5,590 nt of DNA, from positions 8,249-13,838 of the forward strand of contig DBPV01000136.1 in assembly GCA_002304995.1 (NCBI GenBank). Reading direction: 5' to 3'. The notes beneath the pieces were generated by a model. The model searched no databases and was not told the DNA's origin. It was given only the letters and a program-made list of their open reading frames with translations. The stretch comes from Syntrophaceae bacterium UBA1411 (GTDB lineage Bacteria > Desulfobacterota > Syntrophia > Syntrophales > Smithellaceae). Below are positions 1 to 5,588 of the stretch, one piece after another. How positions within the stretch are numbered: position 1 is the stretch's first letter; each line of letters begins with the position of its first letter. A program made the position numbers and the translations under genes.

Positions 1-191
1 TCCTTGATGGCCAGCTTTGCGCCGTCAAGCTGCACGGGACCGATCGGCGACGCCGCGCCCGTCAACCCGAACATGAGTCCGATCTTGACCTTGTCCGCCG
101 CCGACGCACCGATGGCCGACCCGAAAATGAGAGCGGCCGTCAGCGCCAGCGCCGGCAGTACCGTTGATAGCCCTAGTCCTTTTTTACGCAT
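1..191 (-). CDS. ABC transporter periplasmic substrate-binding protein, branched-chain amino acid type (Peripla_BP_6), N-terminal part only
   Basis: Only the first 63 codons are present and the gene continues past the left edge. The start is an ATG at 191-189 with a near-perfect Shine-Dalgarno AAGGAGG at 204-198, 6 nt upstream. Residues 1-31 form a Sec signal peptide: a basic RKK start, a hydrophobic core at about 9-28, and an ASA-A cleavage site near residue 31. The mature N-terminus (KVKIGLMFGLTGAASPIG, then DGAKLAIK) matches the opening beta strand and loop of LivJ-like type I periplasmic binding proteins. In those proteins the consensus is roughly KIG...LTG..A..G....G..LA. By family such proteins deliver branched-chain amino acids, other amides or aromatic acids to an ABC permease. 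The ligand cannot be read from this fragment. The gene lies 48 bp after a GntR-family regulator and is probably co-transcribed with it. Confidence 0.85.
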   Translation of the reverse strand, partial: MRKKGLGLSTVLPALALTAALIFGSAIGASAADKVKIGLMFGLTGAASPIGPVQLDGAKLAIK

Positions 192-239
192 GGTATTCCT
201 CCTTCATGTGTTTCGTGTTGCGTGTTGTCTTTTTATCGA

Positions 240-923
240 TTACGGGTTTGTGTCGTGAACCGACACCTCCTTTTTCCATTCGTCGTTCAGCATGCTGTTT
301 TTAATCTGCGCAATCATCTGATGGTTGTGATTTCTGAAGGCGGCTTCCGCCCGATCGGGATTTTTTGATTTGAAGGCTTCGAGGATTTCCAGGTGGTCGC
401 CGTAGAGGCTCGACAGAATAGGCTTGATGTGCATGGCGATGGGACGCATTTTATTCTTGATCGTTTCCAGCATTTCCTGCAGTGTGCGGTTGCCGCTGGC
501 TTCGTAGACGATCGCATGAAAATCGTAGTCCAGCCGGGAGTAACTCACCAGATCTTCCTTTTGGACGACTTCATATTGCTTTTGCAGACAATCGCTCATC
601 TTCTGCAGCGTCTCGCCGTCGACATTTTCGATGGCCAGACGCGCGGCCAGACCTTCGAGCATTTCTCTTACCGTGTAAAGTTCAATGGCCTGCTGCGGCG
701 TGAGCGTGAGCATAAAAACGCCCCGGTTGGGAATATTTTCCAGAAGTCCCTCCTGGACAAGACGGTGAACCGCCTCCCAGACCGGAGTTCTGCTGGCCCC
801 CACCTCTTTGGCGATCTGCTCGACGTTGATCCGCGCTCCGGGATTGAAACGGTAGTCGGCGATCATTTCCTTGAGAATGGTATAAACCTGATTGCTCAGT
901 CTTTCCTTGCTTACCTTCATCAT
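240..923 (-). CDS. GntR-family transcriptional regulator, FadR subfamily with FCD ligand-binding domain
   Basis: A 227-residue protein of the usual FCD-regulator length. Residues about 6-72 form the winged helix-turn-helix, with the helix-turn-helix at about 34-60 (EQIAKEVGASRTPVWEAVHR) and the wing near NRGVF (66-70). Residues about 78-212 form the all-helical FCD domain. D132, H136, H177 and H199 have the spacing of the metal-binding Asp/His set known in this domain, so a bound metal that helps hold a carboxylate ligand is likely. W49 replaces the Arg usual in the TPVREA segment. Two ATG codons stand in tandem (923-921 and 920-918). The Shine-Dalgarno AGGAG at 933-929 is 5 nt from the first and 8 nt from the second, so either may be used. 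The neighbouring binding-protein gene suggests it senses that transporter's ligand. The effector is unknown. Autoregulation through the palindromes at 965-995 is an inference. Confidence 0.93.
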   Translation of the reverse strand: MMKVSKERLSNQVYTILKEMIADYRFNPGARINVEQIAKEVGASRTPVWEAVHRLVQEGLLENIPNRGVFMLTLTPQQAIELYTVREMLEGLAARLAIENVDGETLQKMSDCLQKQYEVVQKEDLVSYSRLDYDFHAIVYEASGNRTLQEMLETIKNKMRPIAMHIKPILSSLYGDHLEILEAFKSKNPDRAEAAFRNHNHQMIAQIKNSMLNDEWKKEVSVHDTNP

Positions 924-962
924 GGTTTCTCCTATAAACGATAGTGAAATTTAAGTCAAGAC

Positions 963-995
963 ATTTCATGAATCATATTTCATATTTCATGAAAT
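963..995. promoter_or_regulatory. Candidate operator: paired TTCATGAA palindromes upstream of the GntR gene
   Basis: TTCATGAA occurs at 965-972 and again at 986-993, exactly 21 bp apart, or about two helical turns. The second copy extends to a perfect 12-bp palindrome, ATTTCATGAAAT (984-995). The copies lie 42-72 bp upstream of the regulator's start codon and flank a possible -10 element TATGAT (977-972, minus strand) that has no good -35. The segment between them also contains a 7-nt direct repeat TCATATT (973-979, 980-986). Position and symmetry suggest binding of dimers of the adjacent GntR protein. This is an inference with no binding data. Confidence 0.5.
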
Positions 996-1033
996 TTTAT
1001 TCTTTTAAAAATTCCAACGCCCTCTTTTGTGTA

Positions 1034-1066
1034 TATATTTAATATTATTTATATTTATTAAATATA
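1034..1066. repeat. AT-only inverted repeat, 11-bp arms with 11-bp spacer
   Basis: The arms TATATTTAATA (1034-1044) and TATTAAATATA (1056-1066) are exact reverse complements separated by 11 bp. The arm centres are 22 bp apart. The repeat lies in the AT-rich gap between the tRNA-Pro terminator and the GntR gene. It could be a protein-binding site, a curved or easily melted upstream promoter region, or chance in biased sequence. The composition lowers its significance. Confidence 0.45.
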
Positions 1067-1177
1067 GCCGATCTTACCGATTCTATTTCAGTGGTCAGCT
1101 CTCTCGTATTTATGCAGATGACGAAAAAACGGAATGATATGTCGGTCGGTTCTGTGCGGAGGTCCGGCTCTTCGGCG

Positions 1178-1212
1178 AAAATAAAAAGAGCCGGGAGATT
1201 TTGCCCCGGCCC
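1178..1212 (-). terminator. Rho-independent terminator after tRNA-Pro
   Basis: On the minus strand GGGCCGGG (1212-1205) pairs with CCCGGCTC (1195-1188) as an 8-bp stem with one G-U pair and a 9-nt loop. The T-rich tract TTTTTATTTT (1187-1178) follows directly. It starts 11 nt after the tRNA CCA end and closes the amidase-rph-rdgB-tRNA transcript. Confidence 0.9.
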
Positions 1213-1223
1213 CTTCAATGATC

Positions 1224-1300
1224 TGGTCGGGGCGGCAGGATTTGAACCTGCGACATCTTGCTCCCAAAGCAAGCGCGCTACCAGGCTGCGCTACGCCCCG
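1224..1300 (-). tRNA. tRNA-Pro, anticodon TGG
   Basis: The 77 nt fold into a complete cloverleaf including an encoded CCA end. The acceptor arms CGGGGCG and CGCCCCG pair over all 7 bp, with the C1-G72 pair typical of bacterial tRNA-Pro and discriminator A. The D stem is GCGC/GCGC. The anticodon stem CTTGC/GCAAG encloses the loop TTTGGGA, with anticodon TGG at 1266-1264, which reads CCA and probably other CCN codons. The T stem GCAGG/CCTGC carries loop TTCGAAT. Its 5' end is only 6 nt after the rdgB stop codon, and I see no separate promoter, so it is probably released from the rph-rdgB mRNA by RNase P and 3' nucleases. Confidence 0.98.
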
Positions 1301-1306
1301 TTTGGA

Positions 1307-1894
1307 TTATGCCGGACAGAGATGGCTTTTCAGAAGCGCAAAAGCCTGTCCGCGGTGGCTGACAGTGTTTTTGATTTGTGGCGGCAGTTCCGCGGCGGTT
1401 TTGTTGAACGCCGGATCCAGGAAAATCGGATCGTAGCCGAAGCCGTTGGTTCCGCGCCGTTCGTCGATGATCAGCCCCGGCCAGCGGGCCTCGAAAGCGC
1501 GCCAGCGGCCGTTCGTTTCGTAGAGGACCAGCGCGCAGTGGAAAGCCGCCGTTCTGGCCGTAGGCGGCACGTCTTTCAGACGGCCCAGCAGCTTGGCGTT
1601 GTTTTCCTCGTCCGTCGCCCCCTCGCCCGCATAGCGCGCGGAATACACGCCCGGCTCTCCGCCGAGAACGTCCACCTCCAGCCCTGAATCGTCGGCCAGC
1701 ACCGTCTCGCCCGTAAATTCGGAAATGATCTTTGCCTTTTTCAAGGCGTTTTCCAGATAGGTTTTTCCGTCCTCCACGATGTCCGGCGCCTGCGCAAACG
1801 CATTGAGCGAACAAAGCTCGATATCCTCAGCTGCCAGCATCTCGCGGATTTCCCGGACCTTGCCTTCATTTTTGGTGGCAAAAACGATTTTCAT
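1307..1894 (-). CDS. rdgB: RdgB/HAM1-type XTP/dITP pyrophosphatase (non-canonical purine NTP pyrophosphatase)
   Basis: A 195-residue cytosolic enzyme of normal family length. It hydrolyses XTP, ITP and dITP to the monophosphate and pyrophosphate, keeping deaminated purines out of DNA and RNA. The family signatures appear in order: the nucleotide-binding FATKNEGKVREI (5-16), LADDSGLEVDVLGGEPGVYSAR (66-87) with D69 as the likely catalytic/metal Asp, GFGYDPIF (151-158), and KNTVSHRGQAF (175-185), which forms the base-recognition end. The ATG (1894-1892) overlaps the rph stop TGA (1893-1891) as ATGA. No clear Shine-Dalgarno precedes it, so translation is probably coupled to rph. The stop TAA (1309-1307) lies just before tRNA-Pro. 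The rph-rdgB pair is common in bacteria. Function is confident from motifs. Confidence 0.97.
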   Translation of the reverse strand: MKIVFATKNEGKVREIREMLAAEDIELCSLNAFAQAPDIVEDGKTYLENALKKAKIISEFTGETVLADDSGLEVDVLGGEPGVYSARYAGEGATDEENNAKLLGRLKDVPPTARTAAFHCALVLYETNGRWRAFEARWPGLIIDERRGTNGFGYDPIFLDPAFNKTAAELPPQIKNTVSHRGQAFALLKSHLCPA

Positions 1895-2622
1895 GCCGTC
1901 AGGTCGCCCGCAACAGCCTTCTGAAAGGCGATGATCCGGTCGATGCCGGCCTTGGCCAGGGATGTCATGGCGTCGAGCTGATCCCGGGTAAACGGCGCAT
2001 GTTCGGCCGTACCCTGAAGTTCAATAAAGGAGCCCGCTCCGGTCATGACGACATTCATATCGACGTCCGCCCGGGAATCCTCCTCGTATTCCAGATCGAG
2101 AAGCGCCTGCTCCCCGATGATGCCGACGCTGACCGCCGCCACATAATCCCGGACGGGGATTTCCGGTATCTGCCCCCGGCGCTTCATTTCCCTGAACAGA
2201 TCGACCAGCGCTACAAAGGCTCCGGTGATCGCGGCAGTCCGCGTTCCGCCGTCCGCCTGCAGGACGTCGCAGTCGATATAAACGGTTCTTTCGCCGAAAG
2301 CGGTCAGGTCCGTCACGGCCCGCAGCGACCGGCCGATGAGCCGCTGAATTTCCTGCGTCCTGCCCCCCACTTTGCCGCGGGCGGCTTCCCTGGCCGAGCG
2401 GACCGGCGTGGACATGGGCAGCATCGCGTATTCCGCGGTGAGCCAGCCCTTGCCCGTGTTTTTCAGAAAAGGCGCCGTCTTGTCGTCGAGAGAAGCGGCG
2501 CACAGCACTTTGGTGTGCCCGAACTCCACCAGCACCGATCCCGGAACGTTTCTCACGTAATGATTGCTGATGCGGATAGGCCGAAGTTCGCCGTACCCTC
2601 TGTCTGCATTCCTCTGAAACAC
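1891..2622 (-). CDS. rph: Ribonuclease PH (phosphate-dependent tRNA 3' exoribonuclease)
   Basis: A 243-residue protein spanning the whole RNase PH family. It removes 3' extra nucleotides from tRNA precursors using phosphate and forms a hexameric ring in the cytosol. Visible motifs are ELRPIRI (12-18), GSVLVEFGHTKVLCAAS (28-44), GWLTAEYAMLP (59-69), GRTQEIQRLIGRSLRA (87-102), IDCDVLQADGGTRTA (116-130) and LEYEEDSRADVDMNVVMT (177-194). T127 and R128 match the phosphate-binding TR pair, and D182 and D188 match the metal-site aspartates. LPMST replaces the more usual LPRAT. The start is GTG at 2622-2620. No ATG fits the conserved N-terminus, and a long Shine-Dalgarno abuts this GTG. The gene begins 7 nt after the amidase stop and overlaps rdgB by 4 nt. 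It is distinct from PNPase: single RNase PH fold, no KH or S1 domains. Confidence 0.97.
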   Translation of the reverse strand: MFQRNADRGYGELRPIRISNHYVRNVPGSVLVEFGHTKVLCAASLDDKTAPFLKNTGKGWLTAEYAMLPMSTPVRSAREAARGKVGGRTQEIQRLIGRSLRAVTDLTAFGERTVYIDCDVLQADGGTRTAAITGAFVALVDLFREMKRRGQIPEIPVRDYVAAVSVGIIGEQALLDLEYEEDSRADVDMNVVMTGAGSFIELQGTAEHAPFTRDQLDAMTSLAKAGIDRIIAFQKAVAGDLTA

Positions 2623-2631
2623 GGATCACCT
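2623..2631 (-). promoter_or_regulatory. Extended Shine-Dalgarno for rph that decides the GTG start
   Basis: The minus strand reads AGGTGATCC directly before GTG. These 9 nt are fully complementary to the GGATCACCT part of the conserved bacterial 16S rRNA 3' tail. The match overlaps the amidase stop codon TAG (2632-2630). Measured from the AGG core to the GTG the gap is 6 nt, a normal spacing. This supports the non-ATG start. Confidence 0.75.
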
Positions 2632-3319
2632 AAAAAAAGGATTTGATGCTTTTGGCCAGCGCCTGGGCGATTTGCGTCTGGGTTTTGGCCGTCGCAAGCT
2701 TTTTTTTGTCCTCCGGCGAGGTCGCAAATCCTATCTCAACCGTCAGCACGGGCGCCGTCAGTCCGGCGGCCAGCGGAACCTCCGCTTCTCTCAATCCCCG
2801 GTCCTTGCGCGGAAAGATCGCGTTGAAATTTTTCTGCACCAGACGCGCCATTTTAACCGTATCGTTTAAATATTGATGAGAGCCGGCAACGGCCTTTCCC
2901 GCGGCGTCTTTTCCGCCCTGCGCAATATTTTTGAATCCCGGATAGTACAGTTCATAGCCGGAGGCGGTCTTGCCGAAACCGGCATTGGCATGCAGGCTCA
3001 AAACGATCGCCGGCTTCTGCTCGGAAATGATTTTGCGGCGTTCTTCCAGCGAAACGGCCTTGTCCGAATTCCGGGTCAGCACCACCTGTACGGAGGACTC
3101 TTTCGCCAACTCCTTCGCCAGGGCCAGGGCGATCGCCAGAGTGATATCCTTTTCCGCCGTCTCGTCAATGCCCAGCACGCCCGGATCTGCACCGCCGTGC
3201 GCCGGATCGATCACCACCACCGGCTTTGTTGCCCCCTGGGCAAAAACGGTGAAGGCGCAGAAACACGCGATGAGCACAGAACAACACACAACGATATATT
3301 TTAGCCGGTTGCTTAGCAT
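2630..3319 (-). CDS. N-acetylmuramoyl-L-alanine amidase, Amidase_3 (AmiC-like) family, exported
   Basis: A 229-residue zinc amidase that cleaves the bond between N-acetylmuramic acid and the L-alanine of peptidoglycan stem peptides in the cell envelope. The N-terminus has R5 and K7 followed by a hydrophobic segment (8-26). A VFA-Q site suggests signal peptidase I cleavage near residue 27. LIAC (16-19) also fits a lipobox, so a lipoprotein is possible. The catalytic domain covers about 33-229: VVIDPAHGGADPG with zinc ligand H41, E56 in the AEKDI segment, SLHAN with H110, and catalytic E195 in VEIGFATSPED. No AMIN targeting domain or cell-wall repeats are present, so it is a minimal form. ATG at 3319 follows AGGTGA (3329-3324) at good spacing. 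It is the first gene after the promoter at 3397-3370 and is followed within 7 nt by rph. Confidence 0.93.
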   Translation of the reverse strand: MLSNRLKYIVVCCSVLIACFCAFTVFAQGATKPVVVIDPAHGGADPGVLGIDETAEKDITLAIALALAKELAKESSVQVVLTRNSDKAVSLEERRKIISEQKPAIVLSLHANAGFGKTASGYELYYPGFKNIAQGGKDAAGKAVAGSHQYLNDTVKMARLVQKNFNAIFPRKDRGLREAEVPLAAGLTAPVLTVEIGFATSPEDKKKLATAKTQTQIAQALAKSIKSFF

Positions 3320-3355
3320 TTTTTCACCTGATATGGATTCTTATTCGCCTGACCC

Positions 3356-3370
3356 GCAGGCTCGGCCTGC
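3356..3370 (-). other. Small hairpin near the 5' end of the amidase operon transcript
   Basis: On the minus strand GCAGGC (3370-3365) and GCCTGC (3361-3356) pair around the loop CGA. The stem starts at the last base of the predicted -10 and spans the expected transcription start, so only part of it would be in the RNA. It has no T tract and is not a terminator. Its role is unknown. Confidence 0.35.
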
Positions 3371-3397
3371 TTATCGCACAGTGGCTGCTTTTGTCAA
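3370..3397 (-). promoter_or_regulatory. Predicted sigma70 promoter for the amidase-rph-rdgB-tRNA-Pro operon
   Basis: A consensus -35 TTGACA (3397-3392) is followed after 16 bp by GATAAG (3375-3370), which matches four of six -10 bases and carries an extended -10 TG (3378-3377). Transcription would start near 3363, giving an untranslated leader of about 43 nt before the amidase ATG. It is the best promoter-like sequence in the 103-bp gap after the Rel gene. No convincing terminator for Rel is seen there, so read-through is also possible. Confidence 0.65.
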
Positions 3398-3422
3398 TCA
3401 AAAAGGGATCCGGCCGCCATCT

Positions 3423-5564
3423 TCAGCCCTTACGGAGCCGTTCGATGGAGTGGACGATTTTCAATTGCCGGATGGCCGAGAAAATGGCGTGCAGCTGCTG
3501 CGTGTCGTACACGTCGATCACGAACATCAGATTGGCGATCATGTCGTTCGTCTCGACATGAGCGGAACTGATGTTGACGTCGAAGGACGAAATCACCGAG
3601 CTCACTTCGGTGATCACGCCCTTGCGGTCGGTGCAGACGACTTTGATGTGCACGGGATACGCGTGTTTCACGCCGACGTCCCAGTTGACGTCGACGATTC
3701 TTTCCGCATCGAGCCGCTGCAGATGCGGACAGCTTTGCGTGTGCACCATGATGCCGCGGCCGCGGGAAATGTAGCCCGCGATTTCATCGCCGGGAATCGG
3801 ATTGCAGCACTTGGCGAATTTCACCATCACGTCGCCGATGCCGGTCAGGCTGATGCCCAGGGAAGGCGCGGCGGATTTCTTTCTGACTTTTTCCGGCGGC
3901 GCTTCCTGCTCCTTCGGCGCCTCCGCCGCCAGAAAATGATTGACCACCTGCTTGGCGGAAATGCGTCCGTAGCCGACCTGGGAAATCAAATCGTCGATGG
4001 TCTGGAGCGAATACTCCCCGAGCACTTTGCGGATTTCTTCCGATTTGAGATACGTTGAAAACTTCAGGTTGTTGCGCCGGAATTCCTTTTCCAGCAGGTC
4101 CTTGCCCAGCGCAAGCGAACTGTTCTTTTCCTCCGCGTTGATCCAGTTGCGGATTTTGGAGATGGCCCGGGAGGTTACGACGAACTTCAGCCAGTCCTTG
4201 CTGGGGTGGTGCCCCGCCTGCGTGACGATTTCCACCTGGTCGCCGTTTTGCAGCTGGTAGCGCAGCGGCACGATGTTGCGGTTCACCTTGGCGCCCGTGC
4301 ACTGGTGGCCGACGTCGGTGTGGATGCTGTAGGCAAAATCCACCGGCGTGGCGCCCTTGGGAAAGGATTTGACGTCCCCGTGCGGCGTGAAGACATAGAC
4401 CTCCTCCGGAAAGAGCGCCAGCTTGAGGTTGGACATGAACTCTTTGGGATTCTTGATTTCCTGCTGAATCTCCAGCGCCTCGCGCAGTTTCTTGATCTGA
4501 TTGTCCTCGTGATCCTGAAAGGCCCGTCCTTCCTTGTAGCGCCAGTGCGCGGCGATGCCCTTCTCCGCCCATTCGTGCATGCTCCGCGTGCGGATCTGAA
4601 TTTCAACCCGCTCACCGTAGGGGCCGATCACCGCCGTGTGCAGCGACCGATAGTTGTTGGCCTTGGGCATGGCGATGTAGTCCTTGAACCGGCCGGGAAC
4701 CGGCTTCCACAGGGCATGGACGATGCTCAGCGCCTCATAGCAGGTCTTATCGATGTCCGAGTCCAGAATGATGCGGAAGGCGATGACGTCGTACACCTCG
4801 TCGAAGTTGATGCGCTGCTCGTGCATTTTTTTGTAAATGCCGTACAGGTGCTTGGCCCGGCCTTCGACTTCGCCGCGGATGGACACCTTTTCCAGTTCTT
4901 TGAAAATGATGCCCTTGACTTCCTCCGTGTAGCGGTTGCGGGATTCCTGGGATTTGGCGACCCGCGTGGCGAGTTCCTCGTAGGCTTCCGGTGAAATGTA
5001 CTGAAAGGCCAGATCCTCGAGCTCCATTTTCATCCAGTTGATGCCCAGCCGGTTGGCCAGCGGCGCATAGACGTCCATGGTTTCCCGGGCGATATACACC
5101 CGCCGGTCGGGCTTCTGGTATTGAAGGGTCCGCATGTTGTGTATGCGGTCGGCCAGGCGGACCAGCAGAATGCGGATGTCGGCCGACATCGCCAGAATCA
5201 TCTTCCGGAAATTTTCGGCCTGGCGCTCCTCCTGCGATCCGAAGGAAATGCGGCTCAGCTTGGTCAGTCCGCTGACGAGAAAAGCGACGTCCTTGCCGAA
5301 TTCCTGCTCGATCTGTTCGCGCGTGGTCAGTGTATCTTCAATCGTGTCGTGCAGCAGCCCGCTGATGATCGTCGCCGAATCCATCTTCATATCGACGAGA
5401 ATGCCGGCCACTTCCATGGGATGCGTGAGGTAAGGTTCGCCGGACAGACGAACCTGTCCCTGGTGCACCGTGGCGGAATAGATATACGCCTTCTGAATCA
5501 TCTCCAGCTCTTCGGCCGCCAGGTAGGCCTGAGCTTTATCCAGAATGTCATTGATTCTCAGCAT
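3423..5564 (-). CDS. Bifunctional (p)ppGpp synthetase/hydrolase, long RelA/SpoT homologue
   Basis: A 713-residue cytosolic stringent-response enzyme of usual length. It makes (p)ppGpp from ATP and GDP/GTP and degrades it. The HD hydrolase domain (about 20-160) keeps R39, H48, H72-D73, E76-D77, D139 and N143, so hydrolysis should be active. The synthetase (about 200-345) has GRAKHLYGIYKKM (235-247), D259, the RFKD motif (292-295) typical of bifunctional enzymes, NNYRSLH (303-309) and EIQIRT (321-326). TGS lies at about 386-448 and a helical region at 450-545, then an Ala/Pro/Lys/Glu-rich linker (546-568). The CC/zinc-finger domain (572-620) keeps C586, C587, H608 and C612, and ACT/RRM is at about 636-710. 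G242 replaces the usual Ser in YSIY. The ATG fits the family N-terminus (LRINDILDK), although the Shine-Dalgarno is weak (GGGA at 5574-5571). In related bacteria this gene often follows gmk and rpoZ, which would lie outside the window. Confidence 0.97.
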   Translation of the reverse strand: MLRINDILDKAQAYLAAEELEMIQKAYIYSATVHQGQVRLSGEPYLTHPMEVAGILVDMKMDSATIISGLLHDTIEDTLTTREQIEQEFGKDVAFLVSGLTKLSRISFGSQEERQAENFRKMILAMSADIRILLVRLADRIHNMRTLQYQKPDRRVYIARETMDVYAPLANRLGINWMKMELEDLAFQYISPEAYEELATRVAKSQESRNRYTEEVKGIIFKELEKVSIRGEVEGRAKHLYGIYKKMHEQRINFDEVYDVIAFRIILDSDIDKTCYEALSIVHALWKPVPGRFKDYIAMPKANNYRSLHTAVIGPYGERVEIQIRTRSMHEWAEKGIAAHWRYKEGRAFQDHEDNQIKKLREALEIQQEIKNPKEFMSNLKLALFPEEVYVFTPHGDVKSFPKGATPVDFAYSIHTDVGHQCTGAKVNRNIVPLRYQLQNGDQVEIVTQAGHHPSKDWLKFVVTSRAISKIRNWINAEEKNSSLALGKDLLEKEFRRNNLKFSTYLKSEEIRKVLGEYSLQTIDDLISQVGYGRISAKQVVNHFLAAEAPKEQEAPPEKVRKKSAAPSLGISLTGIGDVMVKFAKCCNPIPGDEIAGYISRGRGIMVHTQSCPHLQRLDAERIVDVNWDVGVKHAYPVHIKVVCTDRKGVITEVSSVISSFDVNISSAHVETNDMIANLMFVIDVYDTQQLHAIFSAIRQLKIVHSIERLRKG

Positions 5565-5576
5565 GAAGGTTCCCAG

Positions 5577-5588
5577 CCCCGCGCGGGG
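5577..5588. repeat. GC-rich palindrome just upstream of the Rel/SpoT gene
   Basis: CCCCGCGCGGGG is a perfect 12-bp palindrome ending 12 nt before the Rel ATG. In RNA it could form a short stem (four G-C pairs closing a GCGC loop) next to the weak ribosome binding site. It is 2 nt from the window edge, so its context, including any upstream gene end or terminator, cannot be seen. Confidence 0.4.

Noticed and set aside
931..959. TTGACT (959-954) with TATAGG or TTTATA as a promoter for the GntR gene
   Set aside because: The -10 would overlap the Shine-Dalgarno and leave no leader, so it cannot serve the mapped start codon.
1045..1272. 75-codon open frame on the minus strand across the tRNA and terminator
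   Set aside because: Its first part (AGSNPAAPT) is translated tRNA sequence, a well-known source of false proteins, and it runs through the terminator into AT-rich noncoding DNA.
1091..1687. 198-codon open frame on the plus strand
   Set aside because: It contains the well-known tRNA-antisense peptide (GFEPATSCSQSKRATRLR) and then runs antisense to rdgB, whose family motifs are clear.
1999..2646. 215-codon plus-strand frame opposite rph
   Set aside because: It is antisense to the strongly conserved RNase PH reading frame and has no recognisable domain.
3398..3422. Possible intrinsic terminator after the Rel gene (GGATCCC then TTTTT)
   Set aside because: No stem with a workable loop precedes the T run; GGATCC is self-complementary but has no loop.
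2970..4058. 362-codon plus-strand frame spanning the amidase start, the gap and the Rel 3' end
   Set aside because: It crosses two conserved minus-strand genes and a predicted promoter; its length reflects GC-rich codon structure, and no family motif is visible.
4206..4994. 262-codon plus-strand frame inside the Rel gene
   Set aside because: It is a mirror of the conserved synthetase and TGS coding sequence. Its Val/Asp/Leu-rich repetitive composition is typical of antisense shadows.
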